Of a stretch of 64,000 bases of DNA, positions 20,914-32,119 are shown one piece after another. Position 1 is the first letter of the stretch. Each line of letters starts with the position of its first letter. The notes below the pieces were generated by a model, which saw only the letters and a list, made by a program, of their open reading frames with translations, did not search any database and was not told where the DNA came from. Both the position numbers and the translations under genes were made by a program. The DNA is taken from contig WIUZ02000002.1 in assembly GCA_015956445.1 (NCBI GenBank), positions 806,001-870,000 of the forward strand, written 5' to 3'. Source of the stretch: Thelephora terrestris. Taxonomy: Eukaryota > Basidiomycota > Agaricomycetes > Thelephorales > Thelephoraceae.

Positions 20914-23900
20914 GTTGGTAAGGTGATGGGGAAGTTGCTGGTGTTGCTGATCAAGGATGGCTCCAAGAAGACATCCTTCTTATAGCCTAGATTGGTGATC
21001 CTTCACGTGACCTACCTCGACGAACCTCATTGGTCCGGGTCACATCAACTTCTGCCACTGTACCATCATCGTTGGCTTACTACATCAAGCTGACACCTTG
21101 GTCCACGGGACGGCCTTGGAAGAACTTTGTTCTGAAACGCCTAGAACACCAGGTCTCATGACCTTGACGACCCCCTTTTACGACCCTAATGACTCATTTA
21201 TGACATCACGATAAACGACCAACCCTGGACCCTGATCACACACGTGGACAGTCACATCACAGCCTCCTAACCGGAGGAAGGAATCACCGCTACTTGGAAG
21301 AATCGTCTTAGGATCCTTCTGGTTAGCCCAGCGAATGTGGAAGTAGCCATTAGCGCGAAACACCGGCGAAGCATGTAATCCCTCATGTCCCATGAGTCTA
21401 GGCCCAACCTCCTCATGCTCGGACGCAATTGAGGTTGCCACTAGCCCGTGATGCAGTTACCGCCTACAGACAACAAGGGATGCTGTATGGCCTCACTTGC
21501 GAATCCGCTCGAATTCCTGAAGTAAAGCGAGGTTTCCACCTGACCCTTGGGTGTGATCCCCAGGAACAAACTTTCATGACCCCATGCCCCTTTTTCTTTT
21601 AGGACTAGTGTTATCTTTACCCCTATGTTTCATGCGGACTATTGTTATCTCTTATGCAATCCTTCACACGCTAGTAAGGCCCTTTGTCCTTTATTCTCTC
21701 ACGCGTCATACTTGTTCGCTTCCCTTACTTAGCGTTCTCACACTCCTTATCTCCCTTTGTTCTATCTGGATAAGGGTATATTAGGGTTACTGACGTCATG
21801 GCCACTCCTTTAGTATAAGTAGCAACTGTGGCTGTATCTTAGTACCTGTCAGGAACATGGTATTTTTAAACTTTTTATAACACGCTCTTTCTTCGAACTC
21901 TTCTTACCAATTCTTATGTTTGAATGCTTCACATTCCTTATCCTCCACACCAATCATTCAAAACACACAAACATGCATACATTCATGGCAATACGGAACA
22001 ACATGGCTATACTAATGCTTATACAACGTCCTCAAAAGTCGACTCGGTCTACGGCAGGCCTCATGGTCATCAACCTTCCATCCCGGAGATCGTAGTGCTG
22101 GCCCCTCCTCACTAGGACCTCCCCGAACATGGTGTCACCGTCTTCGGCACTCAGCTGAACGACTAGTTCAAGCCGATAGGAAGAGATGCCTTCGAGCGGA
22201 CCGATCAGCCTCCCAGATGTCGCCAAACTCTGGAACACTTGGTCCCACATCTCCATCACCGGGTGATTGTTCGGCAACACTATCAACGAAGTCGGCAAGC
22301 GACCCTCCGTCTCCCTCATCGGACCCCTGGGTGGGATCCTGTCTTGCGAGTCGAAGCTGGTGGCGAAGCTGGATCTCTGACTCGACCTGTCGGTAGGGAC
22401 GGTTGACCCGATAGCGGAACTCTCGTCCCCTATCTCGACCAGACTGGTCACCATCCGACTCAACTGGACGCGGGTAAGGGTAAGCCGATGGAGCCATGCA
22501 ATGAGCAACACGGCGTTGAGAGCGTTTACAACGCTGCCCTGTTGTCACCGGACGTACCTCAATGGCCCTTGGAGCATCTTCGGCTCGGTCAACCTCCATG
22601 ACCTCATCCTCGATCTTCACCAATTGATGGAGCGGCTGCAAGGCGCAGCGCCCACAGTTCTCCTTGTCGGATGTGGCCAAGGTCGAAGCCAGAGCCGGAG
22701 TCGGAACGGGAACTGAGTTCTCGATCGGAGGCGTCGCATAGGACGACAGGTTAGGCGAAGGGAGTACCACCTCGTCGGCGTACTCCAGCTCGAACGGAAC
22801 GTCGGCAGTCCCCTGACCAACCAATTTGGGACCCTCCTTGCAGTTGCAGGTCTTGTCCTGCAAGGACTCGACCTGCGCTGTCAATACGGCCACCACGTTC
22901 TCGAGTTCTTCCGTCTAGAAGGTCTTTCAGTTATTGCACAAACTGCAAAGGCTGAAAGACGACCTTTTCATCCCTCCTGGCAAACGCCCCCTTGATGTTG
23001 TTGTCCCTAACCTTCAACCCGGCGATCAACTCTTGATGGTTGGCGACCATTGCCTCCAACGCCTCGTTCGTTCCTTGTTGGAAGGCTGCCAAAGTCTCCT
23101 TCATCTGAAGACCCTCCGCTGACAGACGAAGGACGTCTGCCTTCGCCTCCTTCACTTCACGCTCCAATCGTTCCACCTAGGCAGTCTGATTAGTCGAGAG
23201 TCATACTCGAATATTCAGACAGAAAACCTACCCGGCTTTCTCCCTCCTGAACGAGCGACCACAAGAGACTAGTGGAAGCAGTAGCATGGCGGACAGCCCG
23301 AGGAACAGTCGCTCCGTGCTCTAACAGGTCCTGATCGTAGATCCCCCTCTGCAGGGTGTACCAGAGCGCCTTCTTGATCGGATGCTCCAGCTCCCCGAAC
23401 CTACCCCTCATCTGGAAGGCTACCTTCTCGGCGATTATGGTACGGACCCAGAGCTCGTCATCCCAGGTCAACCCCATCAAATGTGGGATTGTCTCCCTGA
23501 GACGTTCGGCGTCCACCTCCATAATAACCTCCAAGATCTAGAAGCCGTTAGTTTGACATCAACGCCAAAAGAATGTTCCTCTACCACTGTGGGAAGTGAG
23601 GGTACTGACAAAAAATACCCTCGTTCAGGTGCCGCAAACACTGATCAGATCAGTGCACCCGCGCACTGCAATCGGTGTCGCCGAGATAAGTGACAAAAGG
23701 AAACTTCTCAGTACCTCCAGTGAGTATGGAGGTCACTGACTGTTATATGTCGCGGGTACTCAAGTTGAAAATAAATCATTGGACGGATTCATGACCTTAT
23801 ATACTTTTTAATAAGTATCATTTTCACTTGACCCCGGGTACTGGTAAAAAAAATCATTTCATTCCATATTGCATTATCCAGTACAATAAAATATACACCC

Positions 23901-24711
23901 TCAATCATCGATGTCAGAGACGATTACATCGTCCTCATTCTCTTCCTCGTCCTCATTACCGAGTGCACTGTCACCGCCCTCATTGCCGTCATCGTCGCCA
24001 CGTTCGTTGAGATTGGGGGCAACCGTCACCGCAGCAGTGCCTACTCCAGTGGCAGCTGCCACGGCTCGCTGGTGGTTGCGGCGGTTGTTCTGGAACTGGC
24101 GCATGAGAAGGATGACTGGCCATGCGTTTTGGTACTTCGCAATGAAAGGAAATTGCTCTCGGACCTAGTGGAAGGGTAAATAACAGTGATCTAATGAAAT
24201 CTATGACATACCGTAGCAATCACTCTTACGACCTCCACGGTTTCTTGATCTTTGATCGGCAATCCCATGTCGATGTTGGATGCCTTGACGGCGAAGTGAA
24301 TATAATTCTGTTACCGAGGTCAGCGAGATTCAGTAGGCAGGACCCCAGTCAACTCACAATCAAACTATTGTACGTTTCTTTACTGACTTCAACCTTGCCT
24401 TTGTATCGCATTTCTTCAAGTATGTTGAAGTCGCGGGATCGGCGGCCAGACGGCTTTGGGATCAGCTCGGCGTTGGCACTCTGGGCGTTGGTCGTTGCCT
24501 TGTTGCTGCGGATAATGGACTTGGCCTTCTCTAACGAGTTTGTCAGTGAGGGTACATTGATTGGCTGGGGGAACTGCAATTTCGCACCATATTTCTTGCC
24601 TTGCGTGGTGTACGACCCCTGAAGAGCAGTGAGGTTCTCGATCAGTGCTTTTTTGTTTAGCTTGGAGAGGTCATGGGGGGTAAGGCCAGACGGATTGAGC
24701 TCGGAGGGCAT
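23901..24711 (-). CDS. Spliced accessory gene in the CACTA element
   Basis: Exons 24711-24358, 24307-24212 and 24164-23901 joined by GT-AG introns of 50 and 47 bp, giving about 237 residues. It starts MPSELNPSGLTPHDLSKLNK, has a central NYIHFAVKASNIDMGLPIKD segment, a basic helical part (LLMRQFQNNRRNHQRA) and a very acidic C-terminus (EDEEENEDDVIVSDIDD). I do not recognise a family. The position near one end and the basic/acidic layout would suit a DNA- or transposase-binding partner, but that is a guess. Confidence 0.6.
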
Positions 24712-25311
24712 TGTTGAAGTGAGATGGTGAGAGAAAGAGAGAAAGAAAGTTGACGTGTGGGGCTCCTCACAGACAAGACTATATAAAATTGGGACATACC
24801 CCTATGCCGTGCACGGTCCACTGTGAGGACAGATGCAGCCCCCAGATAAGTTCCTCGTGCTTGACAGCTCTGTCGGTGACAGCGTTGATGACAGGAATGT
24901 ATGTCGACGAACATGTAGGTGAGTTTGCGCAGTGCAACGCGTCTTGTCCCGGTCCTCAGGCCGAGGTTTTGTGGGTGCGGACGTGGGAAATTTTGTTGGC
25001 GCCAGGAGTGGTCACAATATTTACACCGGTGAGGTATCCCCGCTCTTCGCAGTGTCCTTCGGTCGTCAAGTGGCCAGCAAACTCACGCCACACGGGACCC
25101 GCACAACCCGCAGATTTCCAGCAAGACGAGACGGTCGAACCGGGAGAAACGCAGGGTTGTTCGGGAGGATGATGAAGCTGGGGATGACGAAGATCCCAGC
25201 GAGTCCATGCGAATCCGAGTCCATTGGTTTGCTCGACCGGCCCTGCTTGGTAGCATCAGACAGAAGAGGGATGCTTTACCTGTGAGCTCGTTGTCTCTCC
25301 GATATTAACAA
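24712..25311. other. CACTA interior, no supported gene
   Basis: Noncoding 5' region of the accessory gene: a TATATAA near 24778-24784 on the minus strand lies about 70 bases ahead of its ATG. Open frames at 24890-25280 lack recognisable content. Confidence 0.4.
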
Positions 25312-25780
25312 TTGACTAAATTCAATGAAGGCTATCCCGAGGAAGTAGAATTCGAGCCGGAGCCTTCGGGGTCTTCCTCCCCTTCAAGATCCTTCGCTCA
25401 TTCAACGGACGCTTCCGACTCAGATTCCGATGCCGCCGTAGAACGAGAGGGCTCTGACTTTGACCTCAGCGATGGCGTCCCGAAGCCACCGTCAAAATGA
25501 AAACAAAGAGACGGCTGAATACGACAGGGACTTCCTGGAGAAGTACCACGACAACCTCAACACTGCGTCGATATCCGTGAGTCAGCCACGAGTAGCACTA
25601 ATCCTCGTTCCTGAACGCAATCTAGGCTGGTCTCTTCTCTGCTGCGACAGCAACCTTCATTGTTGGGATCCAACCCCAGCTGAGCCCTGACTACAGACAA
25701 AATGAGTTCCACGGTCCTCACAATGGTTCTCAACGCCACCTCGAAGGACCCCATCAATGAAACCGTCCCATATGGACCGG
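25312..25780 (+). pseudogene. Fragment of a DUF6535-like host gene inside the CACTA element
   Basis: An acidic Ser-rich lead (EGYPEEVEFEPEPSGSSSPS, 25315-25500) is followed in another exon by YDRDFLEKYHDNLNTASIS, a GT-AG intron (about 25577-25624), then AGLFSAATATFIVGIQPQLSPDY. This order matches the start of the DUF6535 domain of basidiomycete membrane proteins, as I remember it. After that a one-base frame change leads to MSSTVLTMVLNATS, as expected next in the family, and the sequence ends without the membrane segments. It has no good ATG. Probably captured by the transposon. Confidence 0.5.
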
Positions 25781-27157
25781 TGTCGAGTTCGCTTGGGTTG
25801 TAGTGAAGAGGTCTATAAGAACTCTTACTAGTCCTTCTTGGTTTACTTAGAAGCTAAGCGTTAACAACTAAGTAGGCTGGTTGAGAAGTCAGTTATCCCG
25901 ACTATCAACTCCACAGGGTGGGCGGGGTTTCGTACTTTCCGGCTCCTTGTCCTGATGAGTTCGCTGAAGGAGGTTGTAGGTCCTTCAGATGTGTTCAGAG
26001 GGGTTCAGTAACCTTTATCACTACTGCACGTATATTCCCTGGTCCAAACACCTAGTAAGAATGTAAAGGGGGTTGCTGATCTTGATAAGAATGGAGTTCC
26101 TGATCTACGCTGATGATCGGGAATGGAGATAATGATGTGTGAAACTGATACGATCGAGGCTGTGTATGAGGCTGTGAAGAAGGCTGTGTAGAATGCTGTG
26201 CACTGTGGCTGTGTAAGTGGCTGTGCTGTGGCTGTGTTAAGGGGGTGGCTGTGCTAATACTTCTGAGGCTGTGCTGATATGTCTGAGTAGTTTTGATGAT
26301 CTGTCAATATACTGCTGAGGTACGTCCAAATGCTGCTGAGATACGTCTGATAACTTGATACTGCTGAAACTTGAGAACCTGTCTTGATAAGATAAACTTC
26401 TTGATATGTCTGAGATACTGATACGTCGGATACCAATGTGGTACTATTACTAAATCTGTCTGTCACCTAGTCAGTCACTAGTCTGAGGTAGAATACTCTC
26501 TGCCTGAAGGGTCTGCCTTCAGCACTAACAGAGATAAGGATATTGCTACGTCACAGAGTCAAGTGTACTAAGCTTATTCAGAAGTCCAAACTTAGAACTT
26601 ATTCACACAGAGGTGGGGCTCAAAATGGTATGTGATTACTGAAAATCACTCAACCACTCAGGCCTAAGGAGGTGAGGCAAAGTAGGGGTCTTGGTGAAAA
26701 GGGGTAGAGTAAAAGAGGGTGAGTTATAGAGAGAAGAGGGGATAGAGGGGGCAACTACTGGCCAGTGGCCAACAGCTGTTGGGTAGAGAGAGAGAGGGGT
26801 AAAAGGTTATGGGTGAGTTGCCTTTCCTTAGAACTGGGGGTGAGTTCTTTATATACTTTTTCATGTGAGATTATTCTAGAACGTTCTATGGCCTTCTACT
26901 GTATTCTATGGTAATTAATGGAGTGACAGACGTCACAAGCGTGACAAAATGTCACAAAAGCGTGACCGGTGTCACATGGGGTGTGACGTTCCGTCACCTT
27001 CTAGAACATTCCGGCAAGTTCCAGGATGTTCCGGCGCATTCTAGGATGTTCCTGAACTTTCTGTAACTTTCTGTAACTTTCCATGAGTTTCTTGTCCTTA
27101 TCTAATCTAATCTTGTTGTGGTGAATTATCATAAATAATGACATGGTTGTTCTCATG
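25781..27157. repeat. Noncoding CACTA interior with motif arrays
   Basis: No gene seen. Three kinds of low-order repeats occur: GGCTGTG repeated about ten times (26158-26275); CTGATA/TACGTC-rich DNA (26270-26450); and, at about 26868-27095, dense palindromes. The last include TTCTAGAACGTTC and several TTCCnGnATGTTCC blocks (heat-shock-element-like), and GTGAC/GTCAC pairs such as GACGTCAC. Confidence 0.5.
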
Positions 27158-27870
27158 TCCGACACCGGCCCTGATCCCTCCATTGTTCAAGCCTGACCGA
27201 AGGTTAGTCCTTATCTGCTCTTGTTGCTCGTGATTTTACTGCATGATGAACAGGTCCGTACTCTTCGGAACCCTCATGGGTCTCGTCAACGATGAAAACC
27301 GCCTGTGTAAACATGCAAGACTCGTGATGAAAGGCATCTATTCGCCGAATAAGGGTATACCGGGGAAGCTGCCAGAGCATCAGGGTTAGTCTCACGGATC
27401 CCGGGAGGTTCTGTTGGACCGCGCCCGACCCTCGCCAAAACACCGGGGACGTGCTCATTTGTTGTCTCCTCACCAGCGTTCGTGCGACCGTGATTACAGG
27501 CGCGAGGGGCATCGTTCCATCGCCATTGACAAACACCCCATGCTCTACAAGATTTACACTGGTCGTGCATCTTCTATCAAGGATTTTGCTGCGTTTTTGA
27601 CCCACTATGGTGTTGCGGGATGTACTGAAGGTACCTGTGTTCTCATGTCGGGGACCAAAGTATGGGTTGAAGTTGATGCCAGTGTATGTTGTTTCGCCTC
27701 TTCATGGAATCTTTCTTGTTCACCTTTCTTTGACAGGAAGCTTTAGGTGGTGCCCACAGGATTAGGTTAGGGATTCCACCTGAGACCGTCTTGACGAGGG
27801 ACTGGCTTGTAGGCAATTTAGATGAATGTGCTGTACATCTGTATCCCATACCATCACCGTGACGGGACCG
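27158..27870 (+). CDS. Possible spliced gene upstream of the transposase
   Basis: Several open blocks with plausible GT-AG borders: RLCKHARLVMKGIYSPNKG (about 27300-27390), DRDYRREGHRSIAIDKHPML onward to GTKVWVEVDAS (27490-27690), intron about 27691-27737, then EALGGAHRIRLGIPPETVLT and DWLVGNLDECAVHLYP. I cannot fix the start: the first ATG frame meets a stop after about 15 codons. Unrecognised. Confidence 0.35.
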
Positions 27871-27956
27871 ATCGCTTATTCACTGACCTCAAATACCACC
27901 TCCACTCATCCCACACTTTCTGTTTTCTGCATCTCAACCTTCGCCGCCATTTACCG

Positions 27957-30900
27957 ATGCCCAACACAAAGCTCACCCCAAAACAAAAATCTAAGAAACA
28001 CCGTACCCCTTGTCTATGTGGCTGTGGGTCAACATGCCCGAAGACCATCGCCGCTCATCAAAAACTGCTTTCGAAGAGAGCAAACATCAATTCCTTAAGC
28101 CTCGCCCGCTCGGTTGCTGGCCTCACTCGTGTTCCCCGCTTGATCCCTACAAAGCAGCCCTCTCGCCAGAAGCCAAAGCAGTCTACAAGCCCCCCTGAAG
28201 ACCTGATGCAGGTTGACGACACGCTCACTCATGGGTCCAACTTCACAGGACCCTCAACCTCAGCCCATGCAAGCCCCCCTCCGTATCTGGCTGTTGACCG
28301 CACGGGCCGGCGAGGACGTGAAGATGAAGATTTGGTTTCCGAGCCTGGCTCACCTGTACCATCTGAGGATGAAGATGATACTGGAGATAGGTCGCTGGAC
28401 CATGATGAGCCCGAGTTTGTGAGCGATGATGAAGGCCCACCTGCTCATGTGGAGATCCCAGCGAGCAAACAGCTTACGGCTGATTTCCAGCTGCGTGCAG
28501 CAAAAGCTGGTACGTTTGCCATCATGACTGCATTCACCAAACATGTGTTTGATTTTGTCTCCAGCACAGGAGCATTTGGATCCAGATGACCTTGACACCA
28601 TCTGTGCGTTCAATTACCACATAACAAAGTCAACGACGAGAGACGCATTCGAAAGTTTACGACACGCTTTCCCGACCCGGGTGCAAAACGTGAAATCGTT
28701 GTACCAAACTCAACGGAGGATTGCCGAGCTCTCTGGATTGAAGCCCGAATACTCGGACTGCTGCGCAAAGAGCTGCTGCTGTTTTACGGGCCCATACAAA
28801 AATCTCGATCGGTGCCCGTTCCCCGACTGTCAGGAACCACGGTATGATAGTTCTGGCAAACCACGGATGCGGTTTCAACACCTCCCCATTGGACCCCGAC
28901 TCGAGGCAATGTTCCTTAACCAAGACATAATCGAGTTGCTGGACTACCGAACAACCCGCACCTCTGGTGAACATTCAGAAACAGTGTCTGACGTCTTCGA
29001 TGGGAAGCTCTACCGCAATCTCTGTGACAAGTTTGTTCGAGTGGGCGACCAGACCTTCGATCACAAATACTTTCAGGACAGGCGCGATATCGCTCTGGGC
29101 TTATCTCTCGATGGCTTCCCCATTTTCAATAAAAGGAACCTTTCTGCATGGCCAGTCATTCTCATAAACTTCAGCCTTCCTCCCGACATCCGAACCCACC
29201 TCCTCCATCTGCTGTGTTATGCAGTGATCCCATCACCAAAAGCTGTCAAAGACATGGATTCGTTCCTCTACCCACTCTATCGTGAACTCGAAAAGCTCGC
29301 AAAAGGCATTTCGAGTTTGGATCTCCGTTCCAAGGAATTGTTTCTCCTATGCGCCTTTCTCATCCTTGTTTTTGGAGACATGCCGGCCGTCGCCAAGGTT
29401 ATGCGAATGAAAGGACACAATGGCTTCTGCCCCTGCCGCTTCTGTGAAGTTTGTGGAGTCCGTTACCCTGCGGGAAGCGTTTACTATGTCCCACTAGCAC
29501 GTTTCAATGGAGAAGAGTCGTACAATGCGATGGCCCTCAAAAAATGTACCCACCAGCGATTCCTTGACCAGGCAGAGAAGGTCATCACAGCCCCAACTGG
29601 TGCCGAAGAAGACAGGCTTTCGATGAAATACGGGATCAAGGGGGTTCCACTCTTCTCATTTTTTGGTTCACTCACTCTTCCGTTGTCTTTCCCCCTCGAC
29701 TTCATGCACCTCATCTTTGAGAATCTTGTCCCAAATCTTGTGGCCCACTATACTGGAAATTTCAAGGGTCTTGACGACGGTGCTGAAGAATACATCCTCC
29801 CACCACATACCTGGTCCGAAATTTGTTTGATTGCTTCCGCATCAGGCGACACTATCCCATCACAGTTTGGAGCCCGAGTGCCAAATCTTGAGAAGGAACG
29901 CTCTCACATGACGGCAGAAGCGTGGTCTTTCTGGGTTCTCTACATTGCCCCAATCATCCTCCGAAACCGTTTCACAAAACTTCACTACTACACACTGGGG
30001 GCAAGGGGTCAAATACCCAGTGGGTACATGCTGAATACATTGAGATTACAGTCAAAAAGCGATCACAATGTGCCCAGTGGGGAAATTTTGAATACATTCA
30101 AAATGTGCCAGGCCATGTGTATCCAATGTGCCCAGTGGGTAAATTTTGATTGTGATCACAATGTACTCATCAATGTGATCAGAATGTGCCCAGCAATGTG
30201 ATCTCAATGTGCCCAGTGGGGACATTTTGATTGCAATCACAATGTACCCATCAATGTGTTCACAATGTGCCCAGCTCATTACATGATGGTTTCTTTCACA
30301 ATGTTGTCCACAATGTGTTCAGCATGTGCCTGAGCCACTCATTCAAACTTCTTTCACAAAGTATCCAGTGATGTGTCCATAATGTCCCCAGGGGGTACTT
30401 TTTGAAGTAATCACAATGTAATCACAATATTGTTCAATTTCACCATGTATTCTCAAAGGAATCATCATGTATATGGCTGCACACATTGTGGACACATCAC
30501 TGGATACTTTGTGAAAGAAGTTTGAATGAGTGGCTCAGGCACATGCTGAACACATTGTGGACAACATTGTGAAAGAAACCATCATGTAATGAGCTGGGCA
30601 CATTGTGAACACATTGATGGGTACATTGTGATTGCAATCAAAATGTCCCCACTGGGCACATTGAGATCACATTGCTGGGCACATTCTGATCACAATCAAA
30701 ATGTCCCCAGTGGGTACATTGAGATCACATTGATGAGTACATTGTGATCACAATCAAAATGTACCCACTGGGCACATTGGATACACATGGCCTGGCACAT
30801 TTTGAATGTATTCAAAATTTCCCCACTGGGCACATTGTGATCGCTTTTTGACTGTGATCGCAATGTATTCAGCATGTACCCACTGGGTATTTGACCCCTT

Positions 30901-32119
30901 GCCCCCAGTGACAGACACTTCATGAAACTTGTTCACCTCATCCACCTTTGCCTTTACTATGACATGAAGGCAAGCGACATTGATACAATCCGAGTTGGCT
31001 TTCAGGAATGGGTTGTAGAATATGAAAAGTGAGTGTCACTATTTCCATCGCACAAATCTCATATGTTTGCACTGTAGGATATTTTATCAATGTGACCCTG
31101 AAAGGATATCCACCTGCCCAGTGACAGTCCACTCACTGCTTCATGTTGCTGATGGGATTGAGACTGCTGGTCCGGTTTGGGCCTATTGGTCATTTGTCAT
31201 GGAGCAATACTGTGGATTCCTCAAACGCGATGGCGTCCGAAATCGGCGAAAACCCTATGCGAGCCTCGACAACCGTGTTCGACATGTTGCGCAACTCAAC
31301 ACAACAAAGATCAGGTATCATCTAGTTGACCTCCTATCGCTTAAGGCACCTGATAATGAGGGGGAAGTTTTTCCAGAACGTATGTGCTAGTATTCTCCAA
31401 TCACTACTGTGTACAGCAACTGATTGCTTTCTGCTTTTAGATCCTCGCCGGATATTTATGCGGCCACGGAAAACGCTCAAGCTGGAAGAAGATGTTCGCA
31501 CAGTTCACGTCAAGGCTCTCATCACCAGATATTCACCCCTCCAAGGTCGAAAAATCTCAGCGTTCGATGCCAGGAAGTGCATCCCAACAGAAGCGGTCCT
31601 TCAATGGGGACGTGTTCAGATTCCTGAAGGTGGTGACAGGATGTGCTGCCATAAGATGATTAAGCCAGGATCATTTAGCCGTGATTGCACATATGTTCGG
31701 GTGTGTCTCACGATAATTGTTTCTCACTCACCATCTGATTCCATGTCACTTGTTTGTAGTACGAAGCCACAGTCGACCGCAACGCGAGAGTGAAGAGTAA
31801 ACGGCAAGATATGGTACTTGGAACATTCTTTGGGCAACTCCAACGAATCATCAAGATTGATGTGCCTGCAACTTTGATATCATACCTCAACCTCAAGGAA
31901 CCGGTGACATTATTTTATGGAATTGTCAAGCAGTGTAATGCAAGACAGAGCAGGGAGGGGTTTTGGGAGTATGCTGAACTTGGTGGACTTGAGGCGGTCG
32001 ACATCGGGCTTGTGCAGTGTGTTGTTGGCAGGATTTTCGACCGAGGGAAATGGGTAATGATTGATAGGAGCGGAGAACGAGCACATGCAGACATTGAAAC
32101 TGATGAGCTGGATCTATAA
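27957..32119 (+). pseudogene. Tnp2-family CACTA transposase gene, split by foldback M1
   Basis: Exons 27957-28509, 28565-31028 (holding M1 at 29993-30910), 31078-31379, 31441-31700 and 31760-32119, all with GT-AG introns of 49-61 bp. Without M1 and one ACA copy the frame is open for 1005 residues. Features: an N-terminal Cys/His cluster (CLCGCGSTCPKTIAAHQ) and acidic segment; a Cys-rich insertion (CCAKSCCCF, CPFPDCQEPRY); the Tnp2 core with LSLDGFPIFNKR, FGDMPAVAKVMRMKGHNGF, CPCRFCEVCG and FPLDFMHLIFEN; then CPVTVHSLLHVAD, GPVWAYWSFVMEQYCG and PYASLDN. These match Tnp2 transposases of Agaricomycete CMC elements. It catalyses cut-and-paste transposition through a DDE site. Apart from M1 it looks functional. 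Confidence 0.9.
29993..30910. mobile_element. Foldback MITE M1 in the transposase gene
   Basis: A 918-bp almost perfect palindrome with ends CACTGGGGGCAAGGGG and target duplication ACA (29990-29992, 30911-30913). The arms consist largely of a word like CATTGTGATCACAATGT and its variants. Noncoding. It lies in exon 2, between HYY and RHFMKL of the transposase. Confidence 0.93.

Noticed and set aside
25460-25690. Single uninterrupted gene at 25460-25690
   Set aside because: The better reading breaks it by an intron with GT-AG borders that restores the DUF6535-like order; the middle of the open frame is intron.
29993-30910. CRISPR-like array of short repeats
   Set aside because: The repeats are inverted words without constant repeat-spacer order, inside a palindrome with element ends, in a eukaryote.
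27957-32119. KDZ (Kyakuja-Dileera-Zisupton) transposase
   Set aside because: The motifs (DGFPIFNKR, FGDMPAVAKVM, CPVTVHSLLHVAD) are those of Tnp2/CMC transposases, and I see no CxC-type domain of KDZ proteins.
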